Assembly (NCBI RefSeq): GCF_949628215.1
Contig: NC_134278.1
Coordinates: 40,359,691 to 40,423,690, forward strand
Length of the DNA stretch: 64,000 nt
Reading direction: 5' to 3'
Origin: Phalacrocorax aristotelis
Taxonomy: Eukaryota; Chordata; Aves; Suliformes; Phalacrocoracidae
Below the pieces are notes generated by a model. It saw only the letters and a program-made list of their open reading frames with translations, searched no databases and was not told the origin of the DNA. Below, piece by piece: positions 1-10,800 of the stretch. Numbering within the stretch: the first letter of the stretch is position 1; every line of letters begins with the position of its first letter. The position numbers and the translations under genes were made by a program.

Positions 1-1999
1 CTACTGACAACAAAATTGGGTTTATCCAAAAATGTCAGTTATTTCAACTGAAGCAAGGTGTTCCTATATCTTATTATTCCTCCAGGAAATAGTCAAGCAA
101 ACTAACATGACTTTGAATACCGGTAAGTCAGATGTGAGCGGTATGTGTGTGGTTTTTCTTAATTTAGGCTCAAATGTGTGTTTACGGAGTGAATCTCTCT
201 ATAGTCCTCACCTGCTGTGCTTTGGTTTGCATAGTAGAGCAGGCTTTGAGCATGTGAATCTTCTGGGTGAAATTAAACTTGAAGGCGTGCTCTGGGAGTG
301 CCCCTAATGCACTCCAGCCACAAACATACCATCAGCCGCTGCAGCCAGACTAAAGCTAGTCGGAACTAACAACCACTGAAGCATGTATGGTGTGGCTGCC
401 TGCTCCTCAGCACCAACTACTTTGCTCTGCAGAGGTTGTGCTACTTGCAGATGTAGACACAGACACTGGTACCAGAAGAAAAGTTATTTTATTGAAATAG
501 TCTTTAAATTGTCTTTTAAAAGTCTTAAAATTGTCAAGCCAAAACCACACAATTATACAGGCTCTGCATATGTACTAGAAACCTGGACAAACCCTACCTA
601 TGGCTTCCTGCTCTCTCTGAAAGTATTTGTGTAAGCCTGTGGGTGTGTTAGCCATAGCCTCTGCCTGTTAAAGGGTGGGAACTGGCTTTCTGCAGCTGCA
701 AAATTGCAAATTCCACCACCATCTCTACTGCAGATAGTGTTTGGTTAAACTCTGTAAAACCCGTCCGCTTTTAGCTGATAATCCTTTCAGGAGAGAGCGC
801 TACCGTCACTGCTTTCAGCACCAAGTTTTATCACTGACTTTTGAAATTTGCTTTTGTAGAGAGGAACCTGGTAGTGGCACCTTCTCCTTTTTCTTTCAAT
901 CCCCAGAACTGTATTCGTCTTCTCCCCTCGCTTCTCCCCACCTGCAACTGCAGAAAAGCTGGTTCTTGTGTGATTTCTCAGGAAGCATGGAGGGGAATCT
1001 CTGTGACCCTAACCTTGCTAAGAGCTACACACTTCTGCTCCAGGAAGGGCCCCGAAAGCTTCTCATCCTGCAATTTGTGGAAAAAAGCAGTCCTGTAGAT
1101 TTTTGTTCTCTTGATAAATGTCTTGCTATAATTACTGAGCTTAAGGGTATTGATTTTTTAAAATGGGAATACAGAAGACATATTAAGAAGCCCCATTAGC
1201 TCTGCTACTAGAATGAAACCTAAGACTTCACAATGTCCTTTGCAGGATTATTTTGATGCCAGCTCCACAGACCTTCCCAAAGCGTTTCCCACAGTTGATG
1301 CTGGGACTCTTTGCACCGTACCTTTGTTCACACACTGAGAACGTGGATGTAATCCTGCAGCTACTTGCCCGGTAGCATAGTATCATCTTAATTTTACTGA
1401 TAAGGGTGACTTGCTGAGGTCACAGAGGGAGAAAATTATGATCTTGATCTCATCGTGATTCTCAGTGGAATACTCTGTCTGACACCTTAAACCAAAGGGA
1501 AAAATTAAATCAGTTGAAAACTGAAAAATAAGAGCTGGTCAGATCTTACCCCTGCATTCCCTGTGCCTTTTGATTTTACCTAACTGCCTTTTAGGGACAT
1601 GGCTTTTAAATTTAATTACCATACTATTACTCTTTCCTCTGACATGGAAGAGCTTGAATTGAGTATTGACTAACTGAACTAGTTACAGCAAGGCATTACC
1701 GTCATCCAATGGCATGCTCAGTGGTGTTTGCAAGAGCTGAGGATGAACTTGGGGGTCACCGGGCTGCTGCTTGCGGGCTGTAACCCCGCCATGCCTGGGG
1801 GAACCGCCAGCTCCAGCAGCAGCACGAGACCTGAAAGCAAGCTTGGCTCTCTTGCTCATGTTGCAGGGGGAAGTTGCCTCGTCTGTGCCACCTCTGCCTC
1901 CAGCACTCGCTGCGTACTGCACGCACATGTTTTGTGTATACATATGTAGGTGCACATATCTACGTATTGTGTGCATTTATAGGTGTATGTGTATTCATC
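1..1999. other. 5' flank, no gene recognised
   Basis: No exon of a known neighbour (SMIM8 or C6orf163 in vertebrate synteny) could be recognised. Open frames here, the longest at 741-1199, lack any family resemblance I know. From about 1925 the sequence becomes a degenerate TATG/CATA tract like that at 3640-4350, which suggests that the retroviral insertion starting near 2000 landed inside one older microsatellite. Confidence 0.5.
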
Positions 2000-2538
2000 T
2001 GTACTGGGTCCAGCTGGGATAGTGTTAACTTTCTCCACAGCAACTCCTGTGGTAATGTGCTTTGGATCTGTGACTAAAACACTGTTGATAACACACAGGT
2101 GTTCAGGCTATCTGCTTGCACAGACTCAAGGTTTTCTTCTTCCCACTCTGCCCCACCAGCAACAAGGCTGGGGGCAGGCAAGAAGCTGGGAGGGGACAGA
2201 GCTGGCCCAAACTGGCCAGAGAGATATTCCATGCCATATAACATCATGCTCAGCTACAAAAGCTAAGGTAGAGGAAGAAGCAGCAGGGCTTTGGGGGTTT
2301 TGTCTTCCAAGGTGACCGTGGCTTAGAGACTGGGCATCTATCTGCTTGTGGGAGCTGATGAATGATTGCCTTTGATTTTCTTGGGGGTTTTCCTCTCTTT
2401 TCTTTACTTTTAAAACTGTCTATATCTCAACTCACAACTTTTCTTGCTTTTGCTCTTCCTATCTTCTCCCCAGCCCCACCGCAGGGGTTGGGGGTGAGCA
2501 AGCAGCTGTGTGGGTGCTTTGGGGTCAACCCACCACCA
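2000..2538 (+). mobile_element. Avian endogenous retrovirus LTR
   Basis: The segment begins TG and ends CA, and matches the general layout I remember for a very common avian LTR family: a 5' part reading gctgggatagtgttaac, then gttgataacacac, ccaaactggccagagagatattcc, atcatgctcag, and a pyrimidine-rich 3' part after a ttttaaaactgtc stretch. The TATA-box position (about 2255-2261) is degenerate (tacaaaa). Orientation is set by the primer-binding site that follows on the + strand. The family name was not assigned because no repeat library could be searched. Confidence 0.8.
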
Positions 2539-2545
2539 TCCTGTT

Positions 2546-2563
2546 TGGCACCCAATGTGGGGC
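2546..2563 (+). other. Degenerate tRNA-Lys-type primer-binding site
   Basis: These 18 bases differ from the classical Lys1,2 retroviral primer-binding site (TGGCGCCCAACGTGGGGC) at two CpG positions, both explained by CpG decay. It sits 7 bases after the LTR end, where a retroviral primer-binding site is expected. This marks the LTR at 2000-2538 as a 5' LTR and not a solo LTR. Confidence 0.75.
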
Positions 2564-3640
2564 TTGAGGAGGGGGTTGAGATATCGATGGATTTGATCAG
2601 GGCATGTTAGACTTAATTTATAGCTGTGTGGTGGTTACTTGGCAGAGACTACTAATGGCTGCTTTCAGCCTTTGCTGTGTTGCTGTGTTTTGTCCAGGGG
2701 GACCTACGATAAAAGTGGCTTTCAGCCTGGCATTTGGCCCCTGCAGCACCACCCCACTCTGGGGACCATCTCATGGAGGCAACTGTTGATCACACCTTCC
2801 TCCTCTTCTCCCCGGAGGACAGGTCTTCCTGGCTGCGCTGCAACAGACTCGCGGCTCTCGAGCATCTCTGCACAATGGGATTGCTCATACTGCTCTGTGC
2901 TGTCAGCCTGGTTTTGAAGCTGGCCACTGCTGGTGAGGGTAACAACAGCCTGGCTCTGGAGGGCTGGGAATTGCAGCAGCTGGTGTCCCTCACAAGGGAC
3001 CACCTATCCCATCAACAGGGAGATTAGAAGGCAGCTCCTCTGAGATGTGAAGGAGAATCACAGAATCATAGAACCATTAAGGTTGGAAAAGACCTCTAGG
3101 ATCATCAAGTCCAACCATCAACCCAACACCACCAGGTCTCCTAAACCATGCCCTGAAGTGCCACTTTCTATAAAGTTTTTGAACACCTCCAGGGATGGTG
3201 ACTCCACCACCTCTCTGGGCAGCCTCTTCCAATGCGTGACCACTCTTTCAGTAAAGAAATTTTTCATCCAAGGAGGCTCTACCAGGGGAAGTGGACTACC
3301 ACGGAGGAAGGTCTCCAGAGACCCGGAAGATGTCCGTGCCTGCAGGCCATGTGGCAGCAGCTGGTCCAAGGCGCGATGCTGGCCTATGCCTGTGCCCTGG
3401 TGCCGATGGGCTGGCTGGCTGCTGAGGTGCCCACCATGGAGGAGCTGTCCTGCTGCCTCCTCCGTGCCCAGGAGAGCCTCTCTGCCTGCCGCCCTGCCTC
3501 TGCCAGGGCGCCCTGCCCCTGCTGGCAGCTTGAGCCCGAGGAGCTGTAAATAAAACAGAGAATACACAAGGAAATAATTCATAAAGCTGTGCCTGCTGCT
3601 CTTCCTGCTTCCTCCTGCCCTCATAAGCTCCTTTATACCT
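2564..3640 (+). mobile_element. Degraded ERV internal remnant (probable)
   Basis: Sequence after the primer-binding site is GC-rich compared with its flanks and has short open frames on + (about 2734-3027 and 3232-3549), but no Gag, protease, RT or Env motif is recognisable and no 3' LTR was seen. It is split by a CR1 at 3056-3269. An AATAAA lies at about 3548-3553. That the whole stretch to 3640 belongs to the provirus is inference; the part after the CR1 could be older flanking DNA. Confidence 0.4.
3056..3269 (-). mobile_element. CR1 LINE, 5'-truncated
   Basis: The CR1 3' end read from the complement: tail repeats (aatcacagaatcatagaa), then the conserved ggttggaaaagacctctaggat block and the gggatggtgactccaccacc block. 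The hexamer AAGGAG flanks both sides (3050-3055 and 3270-3275) and looks like a target-site duplication. The insertion lies within the ERV remnant and so is younger than it. Confidence 0.9.
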
Positions 3641-4350
3641 GTGTATGCTTTGCATGTGCATATATATGTCTGTATATATATACATACAGAGTATACACAT
3701 ATATATGCAGATATATACTTGTATATATAGAATCATAGAATCATTAATGTTGGAAAAGACCTCTAAGATCATCAAGTCCAACTATCAACCCAACACCACC
3801 ATGCCTCCTAAACTATGTCCCAAAGTGCCACGTCTACAAATATGTAAGTATATATATACATATACTTCTTTGTTTTATATATACACATACATGTTTTATG
3901 TATAAATATATAAAAATAGGTATGTATATATACATACTTACATATACCCATATATATGTTTTCATATACACCCATATACAGGTTTTGCCTAGTCATATAC
4001 ATATATATTGTATATATATTTAGGTGCATATCCCTGTATATGGTATCTATGCATGTTTATACATACATACGTACGTGTATTTATGCATACCTACATATAC
4101 CCATAGATGCCCACAGAGATGGATTGTATGCACATATAGATGTTTATGTATGCATATACATATATTCCTGTGCCTCTACATGCATACGTTTGGTATACTC
4201 ACAAGCATTTATGTATATGTATGTATGTATATGTGTATGCAGAACATGTATGTATGTTTTGCGCATACGCACCCATATATTCTGCGTAAACATGGGTTTC
4301 TCTACCTGGTGCCGCATGAAGCGCATGTTTTGCGTGCGCATATCTGTACC
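3640..4350. repeat. Degenerate TATG/CATA alternating purine-pyrimidine tract
   Basis: About 700 bases are dominated by tatg, tata, cata and tgca steps, with short purer runs such as those near 3657-3726 and 4203-4260. A CR1 fragment interrupts it at 3729-3837. It stops abruptly at the C-rich edge of the CFAP206 promoter. Long open frames across it are a composition artefact. Confidence 0.85.
3729..3837 (-). mobile_element. CR1 LINE fragment inside microsatellite
   Basis: About 109 bases of the CR1 3' end, same subfamily as the copies at 3056 and 28041 (aagacctctaagatcatcaa and caacccaacaccaccatgcc are shared with small changes). Microsatellite lies on both sides. Confidence 0.85.
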
Positions 4351-4377
4351 TACACATGTACACACACCCCGCCGGCG

Positions 4378-4440
4378 CCCCCCACCCCCGCCCACGCACC
4401 CCCCCATCCCCCTACCCCCACACCCCCCGCGTGCCCCCAC
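4378..4440 (-). promoter_or_regulatory. G-quadruplex-prone C-rich tract
   Basis: On the + strand at least six runs of three to seven C separated by short loops; the - strand therefore has G-runs fitting the G4 pattern. It joins the microsatellite to the CpG island. Structure formation is inferred from pattern only. Confidence 0.5.
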
Positions 4441-4490
4441 ACCACACCCTCCCCCGCGGCCCCCTGCGGCGGCTGAGGCCGGGCCGCAGC

Positions 4491-4506
4491 GCTTCTCCAC
4501 GGCAAC
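4491..4506 (+). promoter_or_regulatory. X-box-like RFX site
   Basis: GCTTCT CCAC GGCAAC: the right half is a perfect RFX half-site and the left half fits RYYNYY, but the 4-base spacer is one longer than the usual 1-3. A second half-site in the opposite sense lies at 4546-4551. RFX/FOXJ1 control of ciliary genes is established; use at this gene is inference. Confidence 0.4.
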
Positions 4507-4551
4507 GGCCGGCGGCTGGCGCCCGGCTGCGGGCCGCTCTCCACTGTTGCC

Positions 4552-4584
4552 GCCGGCCGGGGCGGGCCGGGGCGGGGGGTGCAG
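4552..4584 (+). other. CFAP206: CFAP206 noncoding exon 1 (3' part)
   Basis: A good donor (gcag|gtgaga) at 4584/4585 lies in the CpG island, and the coding exon begins with an acceptor just before the ATG (tttgcccag|t, 4772/4773). A noncoding first exon is inferred; its 5' end is unknown, so the start given is arbitrary. Confidence 0.4.
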
Positions 4585-4773
4585 GTGAGAGCGGGACGTT
4601 TTGGGGGCGCCCGGGTGGGTGGGAGCCCTGCGGGGCCGGGCGCGGGTCCCCAGGGGCCTTGCGGGCGGTGTGAGCGGGCGAGGGGGAGCCGCCGCCGCCT
4701 GAGGAGAAACGGTGTCAGGCGCACCCGACACCATCATGCGTGTTAATCCCCGTAACGTATGTGTTTGCCCAGT

Positions 4774-4881
4774 ATGTCTTGTGGCCGGACCGAAGGTGTC
4801 ATCAAGAAAATCATCCGCGAGATCGGGCAAGAATGCACCGCCCAGGGACAGACTGTTTCTGAAACCTTGGTGGCGTTCGTG
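4774..4881 (+). CDS. CFAP206: CFAP206 coding exon 1 (residues 1-36)
   Basis: Contains the initiator ATG. Ends in phase 0 before gtaagc. Encodes the conserved IIREIGQEC and GQTVSETLVAF segments. Confidence 0.95.
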
Positions 4882-7800
4882 GTAAGCGCAAATCAAATGG
4901 TCAGGGCGGGGCTTTTTTGTTACTATTTCACCTGGGTGTTTGTCTAATCTTGTTCAAGTTCTGTAAAATATTAAGACATATGTGTATCGATAGCATATAG
5001 ATCAGAGGTTTCAAACCTGCGTGCCTGTAGCTTGGCAGTTCAGACAGGTTTTAAGGCTTTTCATGAGGCAGGGGTTTGAATAGTTCCCCCAAAGTCACTG
5101 ACTGATGCTGCTCGGGCTGAACGACATGAAGCGAGGACGTAAATCATTCCTTTGGTCTTAAAAGTCAACGAACTTCAAAAGGCAGCTCCACAGCAGCCTA
5201 CCCAGGCTGGGATGGTGAAGGCTGAGGCTTTCGCGGCTGACTTGAACTTCAAAACATCTCAGTTTCTGACAACCCGCATTGGGAAGCTTTACAGGGGCGT
5301 TCAGTGACATTCAGTCTTAAAAACCTGAATAACTATTTCATTCCTCTGAAATGCTGTCTATGAAATATAAGGCCCTGAAAAGGCTGCAGGTCCTGAGGCC
5401 TGGGACTTCTTCGAACTCCAACTAAGCGGGCTCCCTCAGTTTTCTTCTACAGGCAGATAAACCATTTTTTTTCTTTCTAAAGTGAAAATGAGAAGTATTC
5501 CCAAGTTTTAATAACATTTCTTCCCACTCTTTCATAAATGAACAAAAAGGCATGACGTGTAGGTGAATGCTTATGGCAGCAGCTGTGTTTATTCTTTGAC
5601 GTTCACCTCTTCCCTCTGTTGTGATGGATTCTTTTGTTTGTTTCTCTGTTCAGGCGGGGCCGGGTAGGATAAATGGGCTGAATATTTGAGGGAGTGGGCC
5701 TGGATCCCACTTAAACTAAAAATTAAATTGAATCAGTCTCGGTGTTGTCCTTGGTAAACAACTATAACTATCCTAAAAAACATTATACACTTTGGCATCT
5801 CCTCTTAGGAGACACAGCACCGCTGCAGAATATAGTCTGAATGCATCTGCAAACCTGTGTCTGCAGAAAGATGGAGCTAGGTTCTTTCTTTATTGATCGT
5901 ATAAGAACAGAATCAGCTCTTGATAAACTTGTGTATGAATGTAAATGGTTCTCAGCAGTACTGTTAGTCTGCCTTTTTTTTCTTCCTGAAGGTGACACCG
6001 TGGCTTTAAAAAATACATTGGGCTCAAAAGCAGTATTAATCATTGAAGCATGAAAATTTTCATGGGGAAGAGACTTCCGCGTATGGCTGGCAAGATCCCC
6101 AGCATGCATACCAGTTGCAAACATGCACATATTTCCCTGTGTGCAGAACACCATGAATTTTTATTCAAATCGTAAACATTTATACTGATGGATGCAACAC
6201 CAGCCAAGAAGTCCATAAACAACCATGACAGATTTTTATAAAATATTACTTAGAAAAATGTTTTTCCAGAAAATTTTTAAAGGAGCTGTATTTGAATATT
6301 TCTATACAAAGGTTGCATCACAAATAGATTTTTTTTTCACTTATGTCTGAGAACGGAGATTGAAACTGGCAACATGTGCGAAATGAAGTAACTTTGTTTC
6401 ATTATTGAAGATTGAATGGAAAAAGGGGATAGTAAAGAAATGTTGACTGCATCTCAGATTTTTCAGAAAATAAAACGTTAGTTACAAAGAGTATGTGTTG
6501 AGATATGAATTAATAGCTTTCTTTTGGCAATCTCCAGGTGAAAGCTGTTGTTTTAGATCCAAGAAATGACTTTAATGTGGATCAAATCCTTACCAAAAAA
6601 GATGTGGAAAATCTTATCCAGGTAATTCTGATGTGATGCTGAGAGGCAATACTTAGCTAAGATTCTAGCCGTATTTGCTATCTCTTCCTGTAACTAAAAT
6701 GCCTTTTTGTTTTGATACGAACACTTCAAAATATTCATATTTAATATTTAACGCTACTTTATTCTCATACTTTCTCATGGTTCTGTAGCTAGAGACTGGA
6801 TTATATGTTCCCTCATCTTAATAAATGCCTTTTACTTCACAGTGTTCATAGTATGCCAAGAGAAAGGTAGGGAGTGTGCTCTGCTGCTGTTGTGAAACCT
6901 GTAGCATAGTCACTGTCAGTTCAGACGTTTCCCCTGTGATGAGAAAGAACTCACTTCCCTGTCTCTCTCCTTAGCTCTGTGTTACCAGGCTGCTTGACAC
7001 AACAAACCCTTCCCTGACCACAATTCAGATGCAAGTTTACTTTGATATGAACTATGCAAACCGAGGTAATATCAATAGAAATAAATGTTTTCATAGAAGT
7101 TGATTCTGAGTTTAGGATTTAATATCTCTCTCTGTAGGGCTAATAAAGATTCCTGTTAAATGGCCAGAGAAATGTACTATAGAGGAGTATGGCGTTTCAG
7201 TGTGGATATAGTAGGGGAAAAAATATGCACATTAGATTTGAGAGTACACTCATCTCATCCCGTCTGAGAGATTTATTGCATGTAACGTATTAAATTGCTT
7301 GAGAACAGTTACGCTTTCAGGTGCAGCAACCAGCTGCCTTCAGCAAGAAAAACTTGCGCTGCACCTGTGTATGTGAAAGAACCAGCACCCAGAACAGCAC
7401 TCATGTATCTGAAAGAGAACTTGATGTTTTATCAATATCCCTATTTGAGATGAGCAATCCTGAACAAGCAGCTACAGTTTTAACCAAATATGTTTTGGTC
7501 TCATCAGTGGTAACTTCATACGGTCTGAGAATGGGAATGTGGAAGAAAAATGAGATGGGGAGGACATCGGTAACTGTAACTTCAGATCTCAACAGGACAG
7601 TGAGGGCTGGCTGGGACACAGGAGACCCAGAACAAGAGTAGGCAAAAAGTAAACATTTTTTTTGGGGGGGGTGTGTCATGAAAATGTTTTCTTTTTAGCA
7701 TGGATTAAACCCCCAAATTAGCAAAAAGCTGCTCCAAAGTCTTCTGGACTCAGTATGCTCAATAAGTCCAGTAAGATTCTGAGATCCTGAGTAGTGTTCA

Positions 7801-10800
7801 GATTTGGGCGTGTAAATTCAGGTGCGTATGAAATACATGTGTGTGTGTTAGGTCGTACTGCAGTCAGAGGAGTCCAGAGAGCTGGTGACTTACTGCTTAA
7901 TTGGGCCTGAATAGTTCTCTCTAGGACTCTACTGACTGATGTTAATCATGCTAATTACATTAATGTTTGACTCCATTGTTGTTAATTATAATGGTATGGT
8001 GCCGTGAACATCTCCTCCACATATCTGTGCTTCAGGAACCTTAAGTTGGTGCTCTGAGTGTGGAAATGAATTGCACCCTCTGTATAACCCAAATTCCAAA
8101 TAATTTAGATAGCAATTTCTAACAATCCTTCCTTCCTAGCTGAATTACTCAGCGAACAGCACCGTGTTCTGGAGAGAAGGCTGGCTCCTGTGGTCAGAGA
8201 TATCACAGAGAGCCGTCCTCGTGTGCAAGAAGAAATGGAGAAACTGTATCGCAAGATCATTAGCTATGTGCTGCTCAGCTCTGGCCTGGGGTCCCCAACA
8301 GATATTGAGGTTGTCAGGGAGGTAACAGGTCAGTAAACTCCCAGCTGTGAAACTGGGCTTTTCTTACTGAAAAATAAAATTTCACCTTCTCTTTGCTGAT
8401 CTTTATTTAGATACAGATGTGGTAAGTTGTGATGAATGCTTACTACCCAAACTGTCACTGCTCAGCCTTGAAGTCTAAATTTGCCATAGATTTCCTACTT
8501 TTGCTGTTGTTCAGGAGAGGGTGTTTTTGCTTGTTTAATGATTTTCTTTTCTGTTCCTTCATATTGAGGGTTTTCTCTCCCTTTGTAATGCTTCTAGCTG
8601 CCCTGCAGAGTGTATTCCCCCAGGCAGAGATGAGTACTTTCATCTCACTCAGTAAGAAGAAGAAAGAGCAACAGCTGAAAAACCTTGCCATGCTAGTCAC
8701 AGGAATTCGGTTGTACAACAAGGAATGCAGGAAAGGAGGAAGTGGCATTGATGACTGTAAGTAGACAACTGCAACTGAATTTGGGCTGTGTATTCCCAGT
8801 TGATTCTTCCTGTCCTCCTTCTCTGGAGCAGCTCCAGTAATCTCCCATCTCCCTCGATAAACAGCTTTGACGCAGGGTCTGTAAACGTGAAGGAAAGCAC
8901 AGATTTGGTATTTAATTATAGGTTTCCATGTAGGCTACTATTTTTTAGCTAAGAGGGAGCCCTATGTGATTGATGTGGAAGGATTATATGTATGAACTTC
9001 ATGTACTAACTTACCTCATGACAACTTTTCCCTGATCCCTTGCCATTAAGTGAATTAAATACATGTAATGTTTGCCTTTAAAAGCACTTAATTAAAATCT
9101 TGAAAGGACACTGTCAATCCAGTTACAATTTCCTGTTGCATATGTGTAATGAGAAGTGATAAAAGTTGCTGGGGCATTAACTGTATTCTGATAATTTAGA
9201 GTAACCTTTTCAGATCCTTAATGTGTTCTCAAAAACCTGTTGCATTTTGAATCCTCATCAGTGGAAATGTTTCTGTGAATATGCATGTAGTATTGTGGCT
9301 CAGTGTGGAGACTTCATTGTAAGAAAGGCCTGCAGCCCAGTTTTAGAGGAAAATGAGAACTGAAATTTGTGCAGATTGCCTGAAGTCTCTCAGGAAACCC
9401 ACCTCAGTAGTATCAGCAGAACTGCATCTACTGTAAAGCAGGTTTTCTCACAGTCCTTGACTTTGTGGTATTTCCACACCTGTAATTCTGACTTTTTGGA
9501 ACCACTTGACTAGAAAGACACAGTAGCTGAATCTCATAAGCAAGCATTGAAAATGCATGAATATAAGGACAAAATTTAGAAATTTTATTGGAAGTCTACT
9601 TTGCTCAAATACTGTGCTGCAATCTTTTGCTAATGATTTCAATAATTCTTTTTATATGTATCTCATTTATTCTATATAAACAGTGCCAGCCATTTTGAAT
9701 GAAGCCATTCCATCAGCTACACAGACTGTTGATGAAGGTCTTAGTACTTGCCATACGCTAGCCCACCGGTACACAGCTCTGCTGGAATCCATGCAGGAAG
9801 ACCAACACAGATATACACAGCTTAGTTCTTTTAAATTGAAAGAAGCACTGTTCAATGTGAGACAATATGAGGCCTTCCTTTGCATCCTTCTGGTGAGATA
9901 CCATCATGTCATATCCTCTGGGGTTTTATTGCAGATGGACTGTAATCGTTACCTATTTGTACAGGACAGAAATATAAGAAAAATTATTCAGAAATAAATT
10001 AAATAAAATTTATCTCAATATATGGGAACATACATCATCTGTCGTGCTGAACTTTGTACCTAACTTGCTGGGTTTGGCTACTGTCAGGTAAAACACAAAA
10101 TGAGTTAATTGTTTGCTGCAGTGTGATTGTGCTTCTATTTCATTTCTGGAGGTTTCCTTTCTTGGTTTAATTTATTAACAAAAGGACTAAAAAAGTAGGA
10201 CTTTTTTCTTGTTTACATATTGATAGTCACTCTGCCCCAAAAGGCATGAGAGAAAAAAATCTCCTTGTGCAATCCATAAATCACCTCAATTTTAGCCTGC
10301 AGACATCCCCAGCATATATGGAGTCATCAGAAGCCTTTGAAGGATACAATTTAAATTCTTGAAACTTGTTTTGTTTATGAAGATCTTTTCACTTGTCTTT
10401 TGAGAAACTGCAAGGTTTTATTAGTTTTTCCTGTACGTCGTAAAGCTTGGAAAAATATTTCTCTTTTAAATTTTTTTCAGTTCTTTCCATTATAAAAATG
10501 TAGAAGTTTTCTATAAAAATTACTAGTATGTGTTTGAGAGAAGCACCTGGTTTTATACCTGAACTCTGAAGGAAAAAATTTATTTTGTGGAAAGTTAGGG
10601 TGAATTTAATTCCTTAAAACAGTTGTCTGAAAATAGTTGAATGAAGAGATCCAAGTAAATGCTTATGACTAGATACCTAATTGTTTGACTGTCATACTTC
10701 TTACCTGAAGTAAGTTCTCTTTCCAGTCTGATGCAATTACAAGCGCTCAAGAAGTTGAAAAGATGAATGTGCAGTTTGCAGCAACAATGCAGCAGTTGAA

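Larger units (their letters stand above)
4360..4720 (+). promoter_or_regulatory. CpG-island promoter of CFAP206
   Basis: Sharp change from AT-rich repeat to a GC-rich, CpG-dense segment just before the first CFAP206 exon. There is no TATA box near the expected start. It contains RFX-like half-sites (GGCAAC at 4501-4506 and GTTGCC at 4546-4551), as expected for a motile-cilium gene. The start site was not located exactly. Confidence 0.7.

Noticed and set aside
741-1199. 152-codon open frame upstream of the ERV
   Set aside because: No family resemblance and no neighbouring exon structure; frames of this length are expected several times in 64 kb read in six frames.
3645-4588. Long frames through the TATG/CATA tract and into the CpG island
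   Set aside because: Low-complexity Tyr/Ile/Cys/Met strings caused by the repeat, then Pro/Arg strings from high GC; not proteins.
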